A DNA stretch of 51,880 bases from a virus: the IMG/VR virus record IMGVR_UViG_3300047564_000564, positions 1-51,880 of that record; one strand, written 5' to 3'. The position numbers and the translations under genes are program-made. This document shows positions 7,925 to 15,128 of the stretch, piece by piece (the stretch's first letter is position 1; each line of letters opens with the position of its first letter). The notes under the pieces were generated by a model, which saw only the letters and a program-made list of their open reading frames with translations, had not been told where the DNA came from and made no database searches.

Positions 7925-8593
7925 ATGGCAAGGATCGATTTACACAACTTCTTTAAGTTCTACGACGAAAGAAATCCTAACCACGTCAAAGCTGTACAGT
8001 GGTTAGAAGATAATCTCCCCGTCAAGTTCCTTGAGGACAATATTGATTGGGCAGAGATCTATCGCGGAAAAAAGTCTAGTGCTGCACCAGCCCCTGCCGC
8101 TGCTGCAGCTCCTGTAGTTGGTGGTGATGACATGCCTATGATGGGTCTCAAACTCATCAAAGAGTTTGAGGGATGCCATCTCAAGGCGTACCCTGATCCC
8201 CTCACAGGCGGACTGCCAATCACTATTGGTTGGGGTTCAACCCGTAAGAAGGATGGATCACCATTCCAACTGGGTGATACGATCACTCAACAGGAGGCTG
8301 ATGATCTTTTGATCAGTCAGTGCAAGAACCAGTTCCTTCCCTCACTTCGTAAAATTCCACACTGGAATGAAATGACGGATGGTAAACGTGGTGCATTATT
8401 GTCGTTTGCCTATAACTTAGGTGCAGGCTTCTATGGTGGAGATAACTTCAACACTATCACTAAACGACTGAAGAACAAAGAATGGGATTTGGTTCCCGAT
8501 GCGCTGTATCTCTACAGAAATCCTGGTTCCAATGTAGAAGCAGGTCTTGCCCGTAGAAGGAAGGCGGAAGGTGAAGCTTGGAAAAAAGGTTAA
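7925..8593 (+). CDS. GH24 lysozyme (endolysin) with N-terminal DLHNFF module
   Basis: 222 residues. Residues 5-47 repeat the DLHNFF module of the previous protein, then comes an Ala/Pro linker (51-64) and a T4-lysozyme-type GH24 domain. Catalytic candidates are Glu82 (EFEG), Asp91 (YPDP) and Thr100 before IGWGS. The fold's usual later blocks follow: RGALLSFAYNLG and LARRRKAEGEAW. It cuts the glycan strands of peptidoglycan. There is no signal peptide, so it would need the holin encoded nearby. SD GAGGAG precedes ATG 7925. Confidence 0.88.
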   Translation: MARIDLHNFFKFYDERNPNHVKAVQWLEDNLPVKFLEDNIDWAEIYRGKKSSAAPAPAAAAAPVVGGDDMPMMGLKLIKEFEGCHLKAYPDPLTGGLPITIGWGSTRKKDGSPFQLGDTITQQEADDLLISQCKNQFLPSLRKIPHWNEMTDGKRGALLSFAYNLGAGFYGGDNFNTITKRLKNKEWDLVPDALYLYRNPGSNVEAGLARRRKAEGEAWKKG

Positions 8594-8611
8594 CTTCACT
8601 TAAACACTACA

Positions 8612-8998
8612 ATGGAATTCTTAAATAACAAGAAAAAGGAAAACGCTTTGGGACAATTAATTCGTATTGCGATCTTGAGTTGGTCTGCTGCACTTCTTAC
8701 TGCAAGTTATGCAGGTATGTTATCCAAAATGGATCCTACCTTTATTGCAACGGTGTTCACGGCATCCGCCGCGACCTTCGGTATTAACACCATGAAGAAG
8801 GGTGATGATGACGATCATGAACCCAAGAGAGAAGAACCAAAAACTGAATATGTTATAACCGAACCCGCACCAGTTTGGAGTGATGAGGTTGCTGCTGCCC
8901 CTGCAAGAGATGCATCTCTTGAGGAAAGAGTAGAAGCCCTTGAGACTAAAGCTGAAGAAGGTGAAGGATTTGTTCAACCCCGTACTGGAGGTGCATGA
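8612..8998 (+). CDS. Two-helix membrane protein, holin candidate
   Basis: 128 residues. Two hydrophobic helices (about 14-35 and 43-60) are separated by a short polar turn (MLSKMDP), followed by a long highly charged tail rich in Asp, Glu and Pro that ends in a short coiled coil (SLEERVEALETK). Two membrane helices, small size and position directly after the lysozyme are the usual marks of a class II holin, which would release the endolysin to the periplasm. The family itself is not recognised, so the holin role is inferred from context. Confidence 0.55.
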   Translation: MEFLNNKKKENALGQLIRIAILSWSAALLTASYAGMLSKMDPTFIATVFTASAATFGINTMKKGDDDDHEPKREEPKTEYVITEPAPVWSDEVAAAPARDASLEERVEALETKAEEGEGFVQPRTGGA

Positions 8999-9186
8999 TG
9001 CAAAAGATTATTAATGCCTTGGCAGTCGCTTCATTTGTACTGAGTGCATCTGCAGTCGGTGCTGGTGTTTATGCCTACATGAACAGAGAAACACTGATCG
9101 AACAGGCAAAACGTGAGATCATGGAAGCAGTCATGCCTAAAGGCGTGAAAGAAGTTACCGAAAAGTTACCATTCAAATTGTTCTGA
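8998..9186 (+). CDS. Small single-pass membrane protein
   Basis: 62 residues from ATG 8998, chosen because GGAGG at 8987-8991 is 6 bases upstream; ATG 8995 is too close. One N-terminal membrane helix (about 5-27, LAVASFVLSASAVGAGVYAYM) is followed by a charged helix ending in EAVMPKGV. I recall similar small proteins in cyanophages. Next to a holin candidate it could be an antiholin or a spanin-like accessory, but nothing in it proves this. Confidence 0.6.
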   Translation: MQKIINALAVASFVLSASAVGAGVYAYMNRETLIEQAKREIMEAVMPKGVKEVTEKLPFKLF

Positions 9187-9365
9187 TGTATATCGCAAAG
9201 AGAGAAGGTGTCATGGGTACTTGGGATTATTTCCAAGATAACCTTGATGACAGTCCAAAATGGACAAAAGATAAGTCGAAGGCTGGTACTTTCAATACGA
9301 AAGAAGATGCCTTGGCTCACTCCAATCCAACTGGTCTTTATGACATCATTATTGAAACGGTCTGA
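9186..9365 (+). CDS. Small hypothetical protein
   Basis: 59 residues (MYIAKREGVMGTWDYF ... DIIIETV), starting on the A of the upstream TGA stop. It is soluble, with no motif recognised. The tight TGATG coupling and a sensible composition support it as a real gene. Confidence 0.55.
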   Translation: MYIAKREGVMGTWDYFQDNLDDSPKWTKDKSKAGTFNTKEDALAHSNPTGLYDIIIETV

Positions 9366-9369
9366 TTTC

Positions 9370-9398
9370 TTGACAAAAACTAAATAATAACTTATTAT
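9370..9398 (+). promoter_or_regulatory. Overlapping sigma70-type and late promoter
   Basis: TTGACA (9370-9375), 17 bases, TATTAT (9393-9398); the late element CTAAATA (9380-9386) lies inside the spacer. A terminator hairpin begins six bases after the -10 box. Confidence 0.55.
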
Positions 9399-9403
9399 GT
9401 AAG

Positions 9404-9429
9404 AACCCACCTCCGTTGGTGGGTTTTTT
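9404..9429 (+). terminator. Intrinsic terminator
   Basis: AACCCACC (9404-9411), loop of 6, GGTGGGTT (9418-9425), then T to 9429. It ends the small-gene part of the lysis-type cassette. The next about 100 bases to 9528 contain no convincing gene or site. Confidence 0.85.
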
Positions 9430-9528
9430 ATTATGAGACTTTGATTTGATTTTAGAGCCGTGGAGATTGCCTTCTGAGAAGAAGGTGTACCCCTTTCTCT
9501 ATACGGATGTCGAGTTCTATTTGTTTTA

Positions 9529-10176
9529 GTGCCACAATTCCTTTCAGTAGCCCTGCCTCTTATGGCAACGGTTACAACCGCAACGGCAACACTGCCATTC
9601 GTCAACTACAAGATGCAGGGGCCACCGCCTCCCTTCTCTATCATTAAAGAGTTTGAACTTGTAGATGAAAAGAAGACAGCGACCAGAGAGGTTGCTCCCG
9701 AAAAACCTAAAGAGACAAGGTTAATTTGTAAAGGGTGTAATGAGAATGAGAGCCTTACTCTTGCGTTCCTGCAAGATCAAGGTATTACTGACAGAAACGC
9801 CCTCGCTACCATCATGGGTAACATTAAACAAGAATCTATGTTCGTGCCTAATATCTGTGAAGGTGGTGCAAGGACCAGTTATAATGGCTGCGGCCGCGGC
9901 TATGGACTGATCCAATGGACATCTGCCAACCGTTATTATGGATTGGGTGATTTCGCTAAGAAGTATGGTGGTTCACCATCATCACTTCAAACGCAACTTC
10001 GTTATCTTACGAATGAAGTTCAATGGCAACGTATCGAAAACCTGATGAAAACTCCTGGTAAGTCGATCAACCGTTATATGAACTATGCGTATAGTTGGAT
10101 TGGTTGGGGGCATCATGGTGCCCGTACACACTATGCCCATGATTATGCCAACCGACTGATCACGGTAGAAGTTTGA
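9529..10176 (+). CDS. Membrane-anchored or secreted muramidase (phage tail lysozyme-like)
   Basis: 215 residues from GTG 9529 (ATG 9562 is possible; neither has a clear SD). The first about 25 residues are hydrophobic (FLSVALPLMATVTT) like a signal or signal-arrest segment, then a Pro/Lys-rich linker. From about residue 74 it follows the phage tail-lysozyme pattern: LAFLQDQGITDRNALATIMG, NIKQES with catalytic-type Glu102, then YGLIQWTSANRY. It may be a second endolysin exported by its own N terminus, or a virion enzyme that opens the wall at entry. Confidence 0.7.
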   Translation: MPQFLSVALPLMATVTTATATLPFVNYKMQGPPPPFSIIKEFELVDEKKTATREVAPEKPKETRLICKGCNENESLTLAFLQDQGITDRNALATIMGNIKQESMFVPNICEGGARTSYNGCGRGYGLIQWTSANRYYGLGDFAKKYGGSPSSLQTQLRYLTNEVQWQRIENLMKTPGKSINRYMNYAYSWIGWGHHGARTHYAHDYANRLITVEV

Positions 10177-10190
10177 TACAATAGAATAAT

Positions 10191-10205
10191 GGGGGCTATG
10201 CCCCC
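10191..10205 (+). terminator. Weak hairpin terminator candidate
   Basis: GGGGGC, loop TAT, GCCCCC, followed by TACTTTCATT, which is not a clean T run. It separates the muramidase gene from gene 62. Confidence 0.4.
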
Positions 10206-10229
10206 TACTTTCATTATGGAGATGTGACC

Positions 10230-10610
10230 TTGGAATTAAAGGATTGGTTAAATTCAATTAACCAGAACAAGAATGATCTGGTAGAGGAAGATCCCTCACT
10301 GGAAAAAGAATACCCTCCGTTCATCATCAACAAATGCATGTCTGGGCACCTTGATACTGTCCTCTATGCAAATGAGATGAACATGTCTCACTTCTTAGAC
10401 AAAAAACTGCAATATGACTTTTATCTAAATAGTGTCAGGAAAAGGAAGAGATTTTCTCCCTGGCTCCGTAAGGATAAAGTCAAGGATCTTGATGTAGTTA
10501 AATCTTACTATGGTTATAGTAATGAAAAGGCACAACAAGCCCTCCGTATTTTATCTCCTGAACAACTTGCATTTATTACATCTAAACTTGAGACTGGAGG
10601 AAAACAATGA
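10230..10610 (+). CDS. 62: Clamp loader small subunit gp62
   Basis: 126 residues from TTG 10230, which has GGAG 8 bases upstream; GTG 10224 is in frame but too close to that SD. Recognised as cyanophage gp62 from LKDWLNSINQNKNDL, YPPFIINKCMSGHLDT, LDKKLQYDFYLNSVRKRKRFSPWL and YYGYSNEKAQQAL. It works with the gp44 ATPase to load gp45. It is shorter than T4 gp62 (187 residues), as usual in cyanophages. ATGA overlap couples it to regA. Confidence 0.9.
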   Translation: MELKDWLNSINQNKNDLVEEDPSLEKEYPPFIINKCMSGHLDTVLYANEMNMSHFLDKKLQYDFYLNSVRKRKRFSPWLRKDKVKDLDVVKSYYGYSNEKAQQALRILSPEQLAFITSKLETGGKQ

Positions 10611-11041
10611 GTATCGCGGAACCTGAGGTTCGTTGGTCTCCTGATAAAATGGTAGAAGTGACTTTGAGAGAACCCGATGATTTTCTTAAGGTCCGTGAGA
10701 CCTTGACCCGTATCGGAGTTGCATCCCGTAAGGAGAAAAAACTCTATCAATCGTGTCATATCCTGCACAAACAGGGTAAGTACTTTATCGTTCACTTCAA
10801 GGAACTCTTTGCCCTTGATGGTAAGAAAGCCAACCTTACGGTGAATGATGTTCAACGTCGCAATCGCATCACCCAACTTCTGTGTGACTGGGGTTTGATT
10901 GATGTTGTGAAAGAAGAAACGGTTGCTGAAGTTGCACCCCTGAACCAGATCAAAGTTCTTTCTTATAAAGAAAAGAATGAGTGGGCTTTGGAGACCAAGT
11001 ACAACATTGGTAAGAAGAAAAAAGCTGACGAAACCGTATAA
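10607..11041 (+). CDS. regA: RegA translational repressor
   Basis: 144 residues. RegA binds the start regions of early mRNAs, including 44 and 45 in T4, and blocks translation. The core agrees with RegA: LREPDDFLKVRETLTRIGVAS, KLYQSCHILHKQGKYFIVHFKELF, and NDVQRRNRITQLLCDWGL. It has a lysine-rich C-terminal extension compared with T4 (122 residues). The order 62-regA is as in T4. A late promoter element and hairpins follow directly. Confidence 0.93.
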   Translation: MSIAEPEVRWSPDKMVEVTLREPDDFLKVRETLTRIGVASRKEKKLYQSCHILHKQGKYFIVHFKELFALDGKKANLTVNDVQRRNRITQLLCDWGLIDVVKEETVAEVAPLNQIKVLSYKEKNEWALETKYNIGKKKKADETV

Positions 11042-11068
11042 ATAATTCGTCGCTTTTCGTGCGCGACG
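11038..11068 (+). promoter_or_regulatory. Late promoter ATAAATA followed by hairpin
   Basis: ATAAATA 11038-11044, overlapping the regA stop, then CGTCGC (11048-11053), a 9-base loop and GCGACG (11063-11068). There is no T run. A transcript started here would begin inside the hairpin and run into the terminator at 11098. Confidence 0.45.
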
Positions 11069-11097
11069 CTATACATACGGAATATACGCTACTGTAT

Positions 11098-11126
11098 GGA
11101 CGGTGTTTTCGCCACCGTCCTTTTTT
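11098..11126 (+). terminator. Intrinsic terminator after regA
   Basis: GGACGGTG (11098-11105), 7-base loop, CACCGTCC (11113-11120), six T. TATAAT at 11135-11140 may be the -10 box of an hsp20 promoter, though no good -35 box is visible. Confidence 0.88.
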
Positions 11127-11200
11127 ATTGCTCATATAATTAGTATTGGATGCCTTCGGGGTCCACAAAACACAAACTCGCTTTTAAAGGAGCTACCATA

Positions 11201-11635
11201 ATGACGAACCTCACAAGGTATAGAACTGCCGATTTGCCTACCCTGTTGGATAGGATCACGCGCAACAGTATTGGAATGGATGAATATTTTGATCGTCTGT
11301 TCAATCTTCACGAAACTACAACAAACTATCCACCTTACAACCTTATTCAGGTAAATAATGTTGAATCCCATTTAGAACTTGCACTAGCTGGATTTAAAAA
11401 GGAGGAAGTTCATGTATACACAGAGTATGGAAAACTTTTTGTTGAGGGACAAAAGGTGGACGCCGAGACAGAGAGGACGTTTATCCACAAGGGATTGGCT
11501 CAAAGAAGTTTTCAACGAGCGTGGACTTTATCCGACGACACAGAAGTCAGGGACGTTGTATTCGAAGACGGACTTCTACGGATCGTACTTGGGAAAATAG
11601 TTCCAGAACATCACGCTCGTAAGGATTACCTCTAA
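11201..11635 (+). CDS. hsp20: Small heat shock protein Hsp20 (alpha-crystallin)
   Basis: 144 residues from ATG 11201, which has AAAGGAG nearby; the frame extends upstream but without a better start. The alpha-crystallin domain runs from about residue 44 (YPPYNLIQVNNVESHLELALAG) through EEVHVYTEYGKLFVEG, with the hallmark strand AQRSFQRAWTLSDDTEVRDVVFEDGLL kept. It is an ATP-independent holdase for unfolded proteins. hsp20 is close to core in marine T4-like cyanophages and may help folding of capsid or photosystem proteins. Confidence 0.92.
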   Translation: MTNLTRYRTADLPTLLDRITRNSIGMDEYFDRLFNLHETTTNYPPYNLIQVNNVESHLELALAGFKKEEVHVYTEYGKLFVEGQKVDAETERTFIHKGLAQRSFQRAWTLSDDTEVRDVVFEDGLLRIVLGKIVPEHHARKDYL

Positions 11636-11638
11636 ATA
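11632..11638 (+). promoter_or_regulatory. Late promoter CTAAATA
   Basis: CTAAATA built on the hsp20 stop codon (TAA 11633-11635), 24 bases before a terminator hairpin. Confidence 0.5.
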
Positions 11639-11661
11639 CTTACACCTGCGTGCCATGCAGT

Positions 11662-11689
11662 GGGGTTGCCTTTTTAGGTAACCCCTTTT
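11662..11689 (+). terminator. Intrinsic terminator after hsp20
   Basis: GGGGTTGCC (11662-11670), loop TTTTTA, GGTAACCCC (11677-11685, one G-U pair), TTTT. Confidence 0.8.
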
Positions 11690-11706
11690 ATAATTTGGAG
11701 AAAAAG

Positions 11707-12063
11707 ATGTCTGTAAAACTAATTGTTCTTAAATCTCTTGAAGAAATTATTGCTGACGTAAAGGAACTTGTTCTTGAAAAAGATGGAAAAGAACAAGTAG
11801 TTGGATTTCTTCTAAAAGAACCAAAGGTTCTAAGTTTGTCCAGAGCAATGACATTGAATGAGGAAGAAGATCCAAATCGTGTCAATGTCAACTTTGCAAA
11901 ATGGCAACCCTTCTCTGATGATGAACAATATCAAATTCCTGCAGATTGGGTTGTGACAATTTGTGAGCCAATTGAGAGGCTCAAAAAATCATATGAGGAT
12001 CAAGTAAATGCAAAAGAACGTACAATGTCTATTCTTGAAGAACAAAACAGTATTGATCTCTGA
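11707..12063 (+). CDS. Conserved cyanophage protein upstream of gene 43, paralogue of the next gene
   Basis: 118 residues from ATG 11707 (SD GGAG at 11697). LIVLKSLEEIIADVKEL, LLKEPKVL, and PADWVVTICEPIERLKKSY line up with the next protein, so the two look like tandem paralogues. The short beta-rich pattern K..E.IIADVKE followed by a Leu-Lys-Glu-Pro strand is reminiscent of Sm-like folds; that is inference. Proteins like this occur just before the DNA polymerase gene in other cyanomyoviruses. The function is unknown. Confidence 0.65.
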   Translation: MSVKLIVLKSLEEIIADVKELVLEKDGKEQVVGFLLKEPKVLSLSRAMTLNEEEDPNRVNVNFAKWQPFSDDEQYQIPADWVVTICEPIERLKKSYEDQVNAKERTMSILEEQNSIDL

Positions 12064-12286
12064 AGTTGCGGAAGTTGGTGGTGATATTGGGGAACCAGAT
12101 TGTAAACTGATCAAACCATATGAAGTTCTAACAAAACCTGGTTGCCCAAACGAACGTGCAGAGAATAGAATTGTTCCATGGTTGGATTTTACTCCACAAG
12201 ATGTTATACTGATGAGGTCGGATGACGTTCTCACGTTTGTAGAACCAACGAAAGAACTCCTTGATCATTACTTGAAGATTACCTGA
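12008..12286 (+). CDS. Conserved cyanophage protein, paralogue of the preceding gene
   Basis: 92 residues from ATG 12008, overlapping the upstream gene by 56 bases in another frame. LFLKNKTVLISEVAEV, KLIKPYEVLTK and PQDVILMRSDDVLTFVEPTKELLDHY match blocks of the preceding protein in the same order, which supports both frames as real and suggests an old duplication. Its stop shares TGATG with gene 43, so it is probably translated together with the polymerase. Confidence 0.65.
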   Translation: MQKNVQCLFLKNKTVLISEVAEVGGDIGEPDCKLIKPYEVLTKPGCPNERAENRIVPWLDFTPQDVILMRSDDVLTFVEPTKELLDHYLKIT

Positions 12287-14787
12287 TGCGATTTTATACG
12301 AACGTTCAAATGGTTGGGGACCAAATGTTGGTCCGTGGTTATGAAAATGGTAAACGGTATATGAACAGGGAGGTTTTCAATCCCACCCTGTTTGTATCTG
12401 CAAAAAACAAGAAGAGTAAATATCGCACTCTTGAAGGTGAACCAGTAGAACCTGTTCGTCCTGGAACCATCCGCGAAACCCGTGACTTCATGAAGAAGTA
12501 TGATAACGTGGATGGTTTTAACATTTATGGTTTTGAACGTTTCATTTATCAATACATCTCAGATCACTATCCAGAAGATCATGTTGAATTTGATATTGCA
12601 AAGATCAATCTGGTAACCATCGACATCGAGACCAAATCCGAGTATGGCTTTCCTGATGTTGAGAGTGTCAGTGAAGAACTGTTGTTGATTACTATTCAAG
12701 ACTTCAACACCAAACAGATCATTACTTGGGGGGTTGGACCATTCGACAACAAACAAGACAATGTTGATTACCGTCAGTTTCCTGATGAGTATTCGATGTT
12801 GAGTGCCTTTATTCAGTGGTGGATTGAGAATACCCCTGATGTGGTGACTGGATGGAACTGTGAGTTCTTTGATATTCCATACCTTGCAGGACGCCTCAAC
12901 CGTGTCCTGGGAGAGAAACTCATGCGTCGTTTATCTCCTTGGGGTCTTGTCACTCAACAGGAGATGTTTGTGCAGGGACGTAAGAACATCTGCATGGACA
13001 TTGGAGGTGTGTCTGTTCTGGATTACATGCGTCTATATCGGTGGTCTCCTGGTACTCCTAACCAAGAGAGTTTCCGTCTGGACTACATTGCACAACAGGA
13101 ACTTGGTCAACAGAAACTGGACCACAGTGAGTTCGATACGTTCAAGGACTTCTATACCAATGGTTGGCAGAAGTTTGTTGAGTACAACATTGTTGACGTA
13201 GAACTGGTAGACCGACTTGAGGACAAACTCAAGTTGATTGAACTCGCACTGACTATGGCTTATGATGCCAAGGTGAATTATCAAGATATTTTTTACCAAG
13301 TGCGACTTTGGGACTGCATCATTTATAACTACTTAAAGAAAAAGGATATTGTCATCCCACCCAAAGAAAGGAGTGAGAAGGATGAAAAATACGCAGGCGC
13401 ATACGTTAAGGAACCGATTCCTGGGCGTTATGATTGGGTGGTTAGTTTTGACCTTAATAGCCTGTATCCCCATCTTATTATGCAGTACAACATCTCCCCT
13501 GAAACCCTCCTGGAAGAAAGACATCCCACTGCGAATGTTGAAAGGATCCTGAACGAGGAGATCAACTTTGAAATGCACAAAGACTATGCAGTCTGTGCAA
13601 ATGGTGCAATGTATCGCAAAGATGAACAAGGATTTCTTCCTGAGTTGATGCAGAAGTATTATGATGAACGTGTCATCTTCAAAAAGAAGATGATCCAAGC
13701 CAAAAAGGAGAATGAGAAGTCTCCATCTATTGCACTGCAGAAAGAGATTGCACGGTGTAATAATATCCAGATGGCTAAGAAGATTTCTCTTAACTCTGCC
13801 TATGGTGCCATCGGTAACCAATACTTCCGTTATTACAAACTTGCTAACGCAGAAGCCATTACCCTCAGTGGTCAGGTTTCTATTCGTTGGATCGAGAACA
13901 AGATGAACGAGTATCTAAATAAGATACTCAAGACCGACGGCGTTGATTATGTTATCGCGTCTGATACCGATTCTATCTATCTACATCTTGGTCCACTTGT
14001 TGATCTTGTATTTCCTAAAGGAGTACGTGATAAAGGAAAAGTCGTTGACTTCCTCAATAAGGCTTGCGAAGATCAGATTGAACCATTCATTGACAAAAGT
14101 TATCAAGAACTTGCGACGTATGTAAACGCATACGATCAAAAGATGCAAATGAAACGTGAGAACATCGCGGATCGTGGTATCTGGACTGCAAAGAAACGAT
14201 ACATCCTTAATGTCTGGGACAGTGAAGGTGTGCGTTATGCAGAACCCAAACTGAAGATTATGGGTATTGAGGCTGTGAAGTCATCTACTCCTGCACCTTG
14301 TCGCAAGGCCATTAAGGATGCACTGAAAGTAATGATGAGTGGTACGGAAGATCAACTGATTGACTTCATTGATGACTTCCGCAATCAGTTTAAGAAACTT
14401 CCTCCAGAAGAGATTTCATTCCCTCGTTCTGTTAGTGAAGTTGCAAAGTACAAGAGTAACCAATCCATTTATGCGAAAGGAACTCCCATTCATTGTCGTG
14501 GAGCCCTTTTATTCAATCACCATGTAAAACGACTTGGTTTGGATGGTAAATACTCTTTGATTAAGAATGGAGAAAAGATCAAGTTCTGTTATCTTCGCAG
14601 CCCAAATCCTATTCATGAGAATGTGATGTCTTTCATTCAAGACTTTCCTAGGGAGATTGGTATTGAGAAGTATGTAGACTATGACCTTCAGTTTGAAAAA
14701 TCATTTCTGGACCCCTTGAAAATCATCTTGGACGTGATAGGATGGGGTGTAGAGAAATCCGTAAACCTAGACCTGTTCTTCTCATGA
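12286..14787 (+). CDS. 43: Family B DNA polymerase gp43
   Basis: 833 residues, the replicative polymerase with 3'-5' proofreading. The exonuclease motifs are DIE (113-115), NCEFFDIPYLAGRL and YNIVDVELVDRL. The polymerase motifs are A, DLNSLYP (389-395); B, KKISLNSAYGAIGN (499-512); and C, SDTDSIY (559-565). All key acidic residues are present. The length is near that of T4 gp43 (898), and unlike some phages the gene is not split. It is preceded by two small paralogues and followed by ATGA-coupled small genes and uvsX. Confidence 0.97.
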   Translation: MRFYTNVQMVGDQMLVRGYENGKRYMNREVFNPTLFVSAKNKKSKYRTLEGEPVEPVRPGTIRETRDFMKKYDNVDGFNIYGFERFIYQYISDHYPEDHVEFDIAKINLVTIDIETKSEYGFPDVESVSEELLLITIQDFNTKQIITWGVGPFDNKQDNVDYRQFPDEYSMLSAFIQWWIENTPDVVTGWNCEFFDIPYLAGRLNRVLGEKLMRRLSPWGLVTQQEMFVQGRKNICMDIGGVSVLDYMRLYRWSPGTPNQESFRLDYIAQQELGQQKLDHSEFDTFKDFYTNGWQKFVEYNIVDVELVDRLEDKLKLIELALTMAYDAKVNYQDIFYQVRLWDCIIYNYLKKKDIVIPPKERSEKDEKYAGAYVKEPIPGRYDWVVSFDLNSLYPHLIMQYNISPETLLEERHPTANVERILNEEINFEMHKDYAVCANGAMYRKDEQGFLPELMQKYYDERVIFKKKMIQAKKENEKSPSIALQKEIARCNNIQMAKKISLNSAYGAIGNQYFRYYKLANAEAITLSGQVSIRWIENKMNEYLNKILKTDGVDYVIASDTDSIYLHLGPLVDLVFPKGVRDKGKVVDFLNKACEDQIEPFIDKSYQELATYVNAYDQKMQMKRENIADRGIWTAKKRYILNVWDSEGVRYAEPKLKIMGIEAVKSSTPAPCRKAIKDALKVMMSGTEDQLIDFIDDFRNQFKKLPPEEISFPRSVSEVAKYKSNQSIYAKGTPIHCRGALLFNHHVKRLGLDGKYSLIKNGEKIKFCYLRSPNPIHENVMSFIQDFPREIGIEKYVDYDLQFEKSFLDPLKIILDVIGWGVEKSVNLDLFFS

Positions 14788-14963
14788 ACGATAACGAATC
14801 TAAACAAGATAAGTGGAATAGAGGTTTAGACCTCTTCGTAGAGAGTGTTCTCAAACCAGACCAAGAGTTGCGACAGTGTGCTCATAACCAAAAGTGTTAT
14901 ACTGAACTGTTGGACATTCGTGAGAATGTGTTAGAATATCTTAAGACCCTAAGGTGGTATTGA
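14784..14963 (+). CDS. Small hypothetical protein
   Basis: 59 residues from ATG 14784 (ATGA overlap with gene 43): MNDNESKQDKWNRGLDLFVE ... LRWY. Helical and charged, with no recognised family. Its place between 43 and uvsX suggests a replication accessory. Confidence 0.6.
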   Translation: MNDNESKQDKWNRGLDLFVESVLKPDQELRQCAHNQKCYTELLDIRENVLEYLKTLRWY

Positions 14964-15128
14964 ATGGATTTGCCAATTAATGATGAAGAACTCGCAACGA
15001 TTGTGAGTGCGATGTATTTGGGCGGCGATACCGCCCTTTATCAAAAACTTAAACTTGTAAAGGAACTTCGAGAACAAGATCTCCCTTACAAAAAAATTCT
15101 TCGTGAACAATATGGGATGGTAGCCTGA
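14964..15128 (+). CDS. Small hypothetical protein
   Basis: 54 residues, starting on the base after the previous stop and sharing TGATG with uvs[21 protein letters not shown] then a basic helix ([20 protein letters not shown]). No motif recognised; the coupling on both sides supports it. Confidence 0.6.
   Translation: MDLPINDEELATIVSAMYLGGDTALYQKLKLVKELREQDLPYKKILREQYGMVA

Noticed and set aside
9507-9647. An overlapping frame starting ATG 9507 (MSSSICFSATIPFSSP...) inside the start of the muramidase gene, considered as a nested lysis gene such as Rz1.
   Set aside because: No SD at a useful distance, no lipobox or signal pattern, and it ends within the hydrophobic and linker region of the muramidase. 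Probably chance.
11048-11126. The two hairpins after regA as a riboswitch.
   Set aside because: The first is a simple 6-base stem and the second an ordinary terminator; no conserved aptamer pattern is visible.
11150-11200. Upstream extension of hsp20 from a start at 11150.
   Set aside because: The AAAGGAG site serves ATG 11201, and the added residues contain no family sequence.
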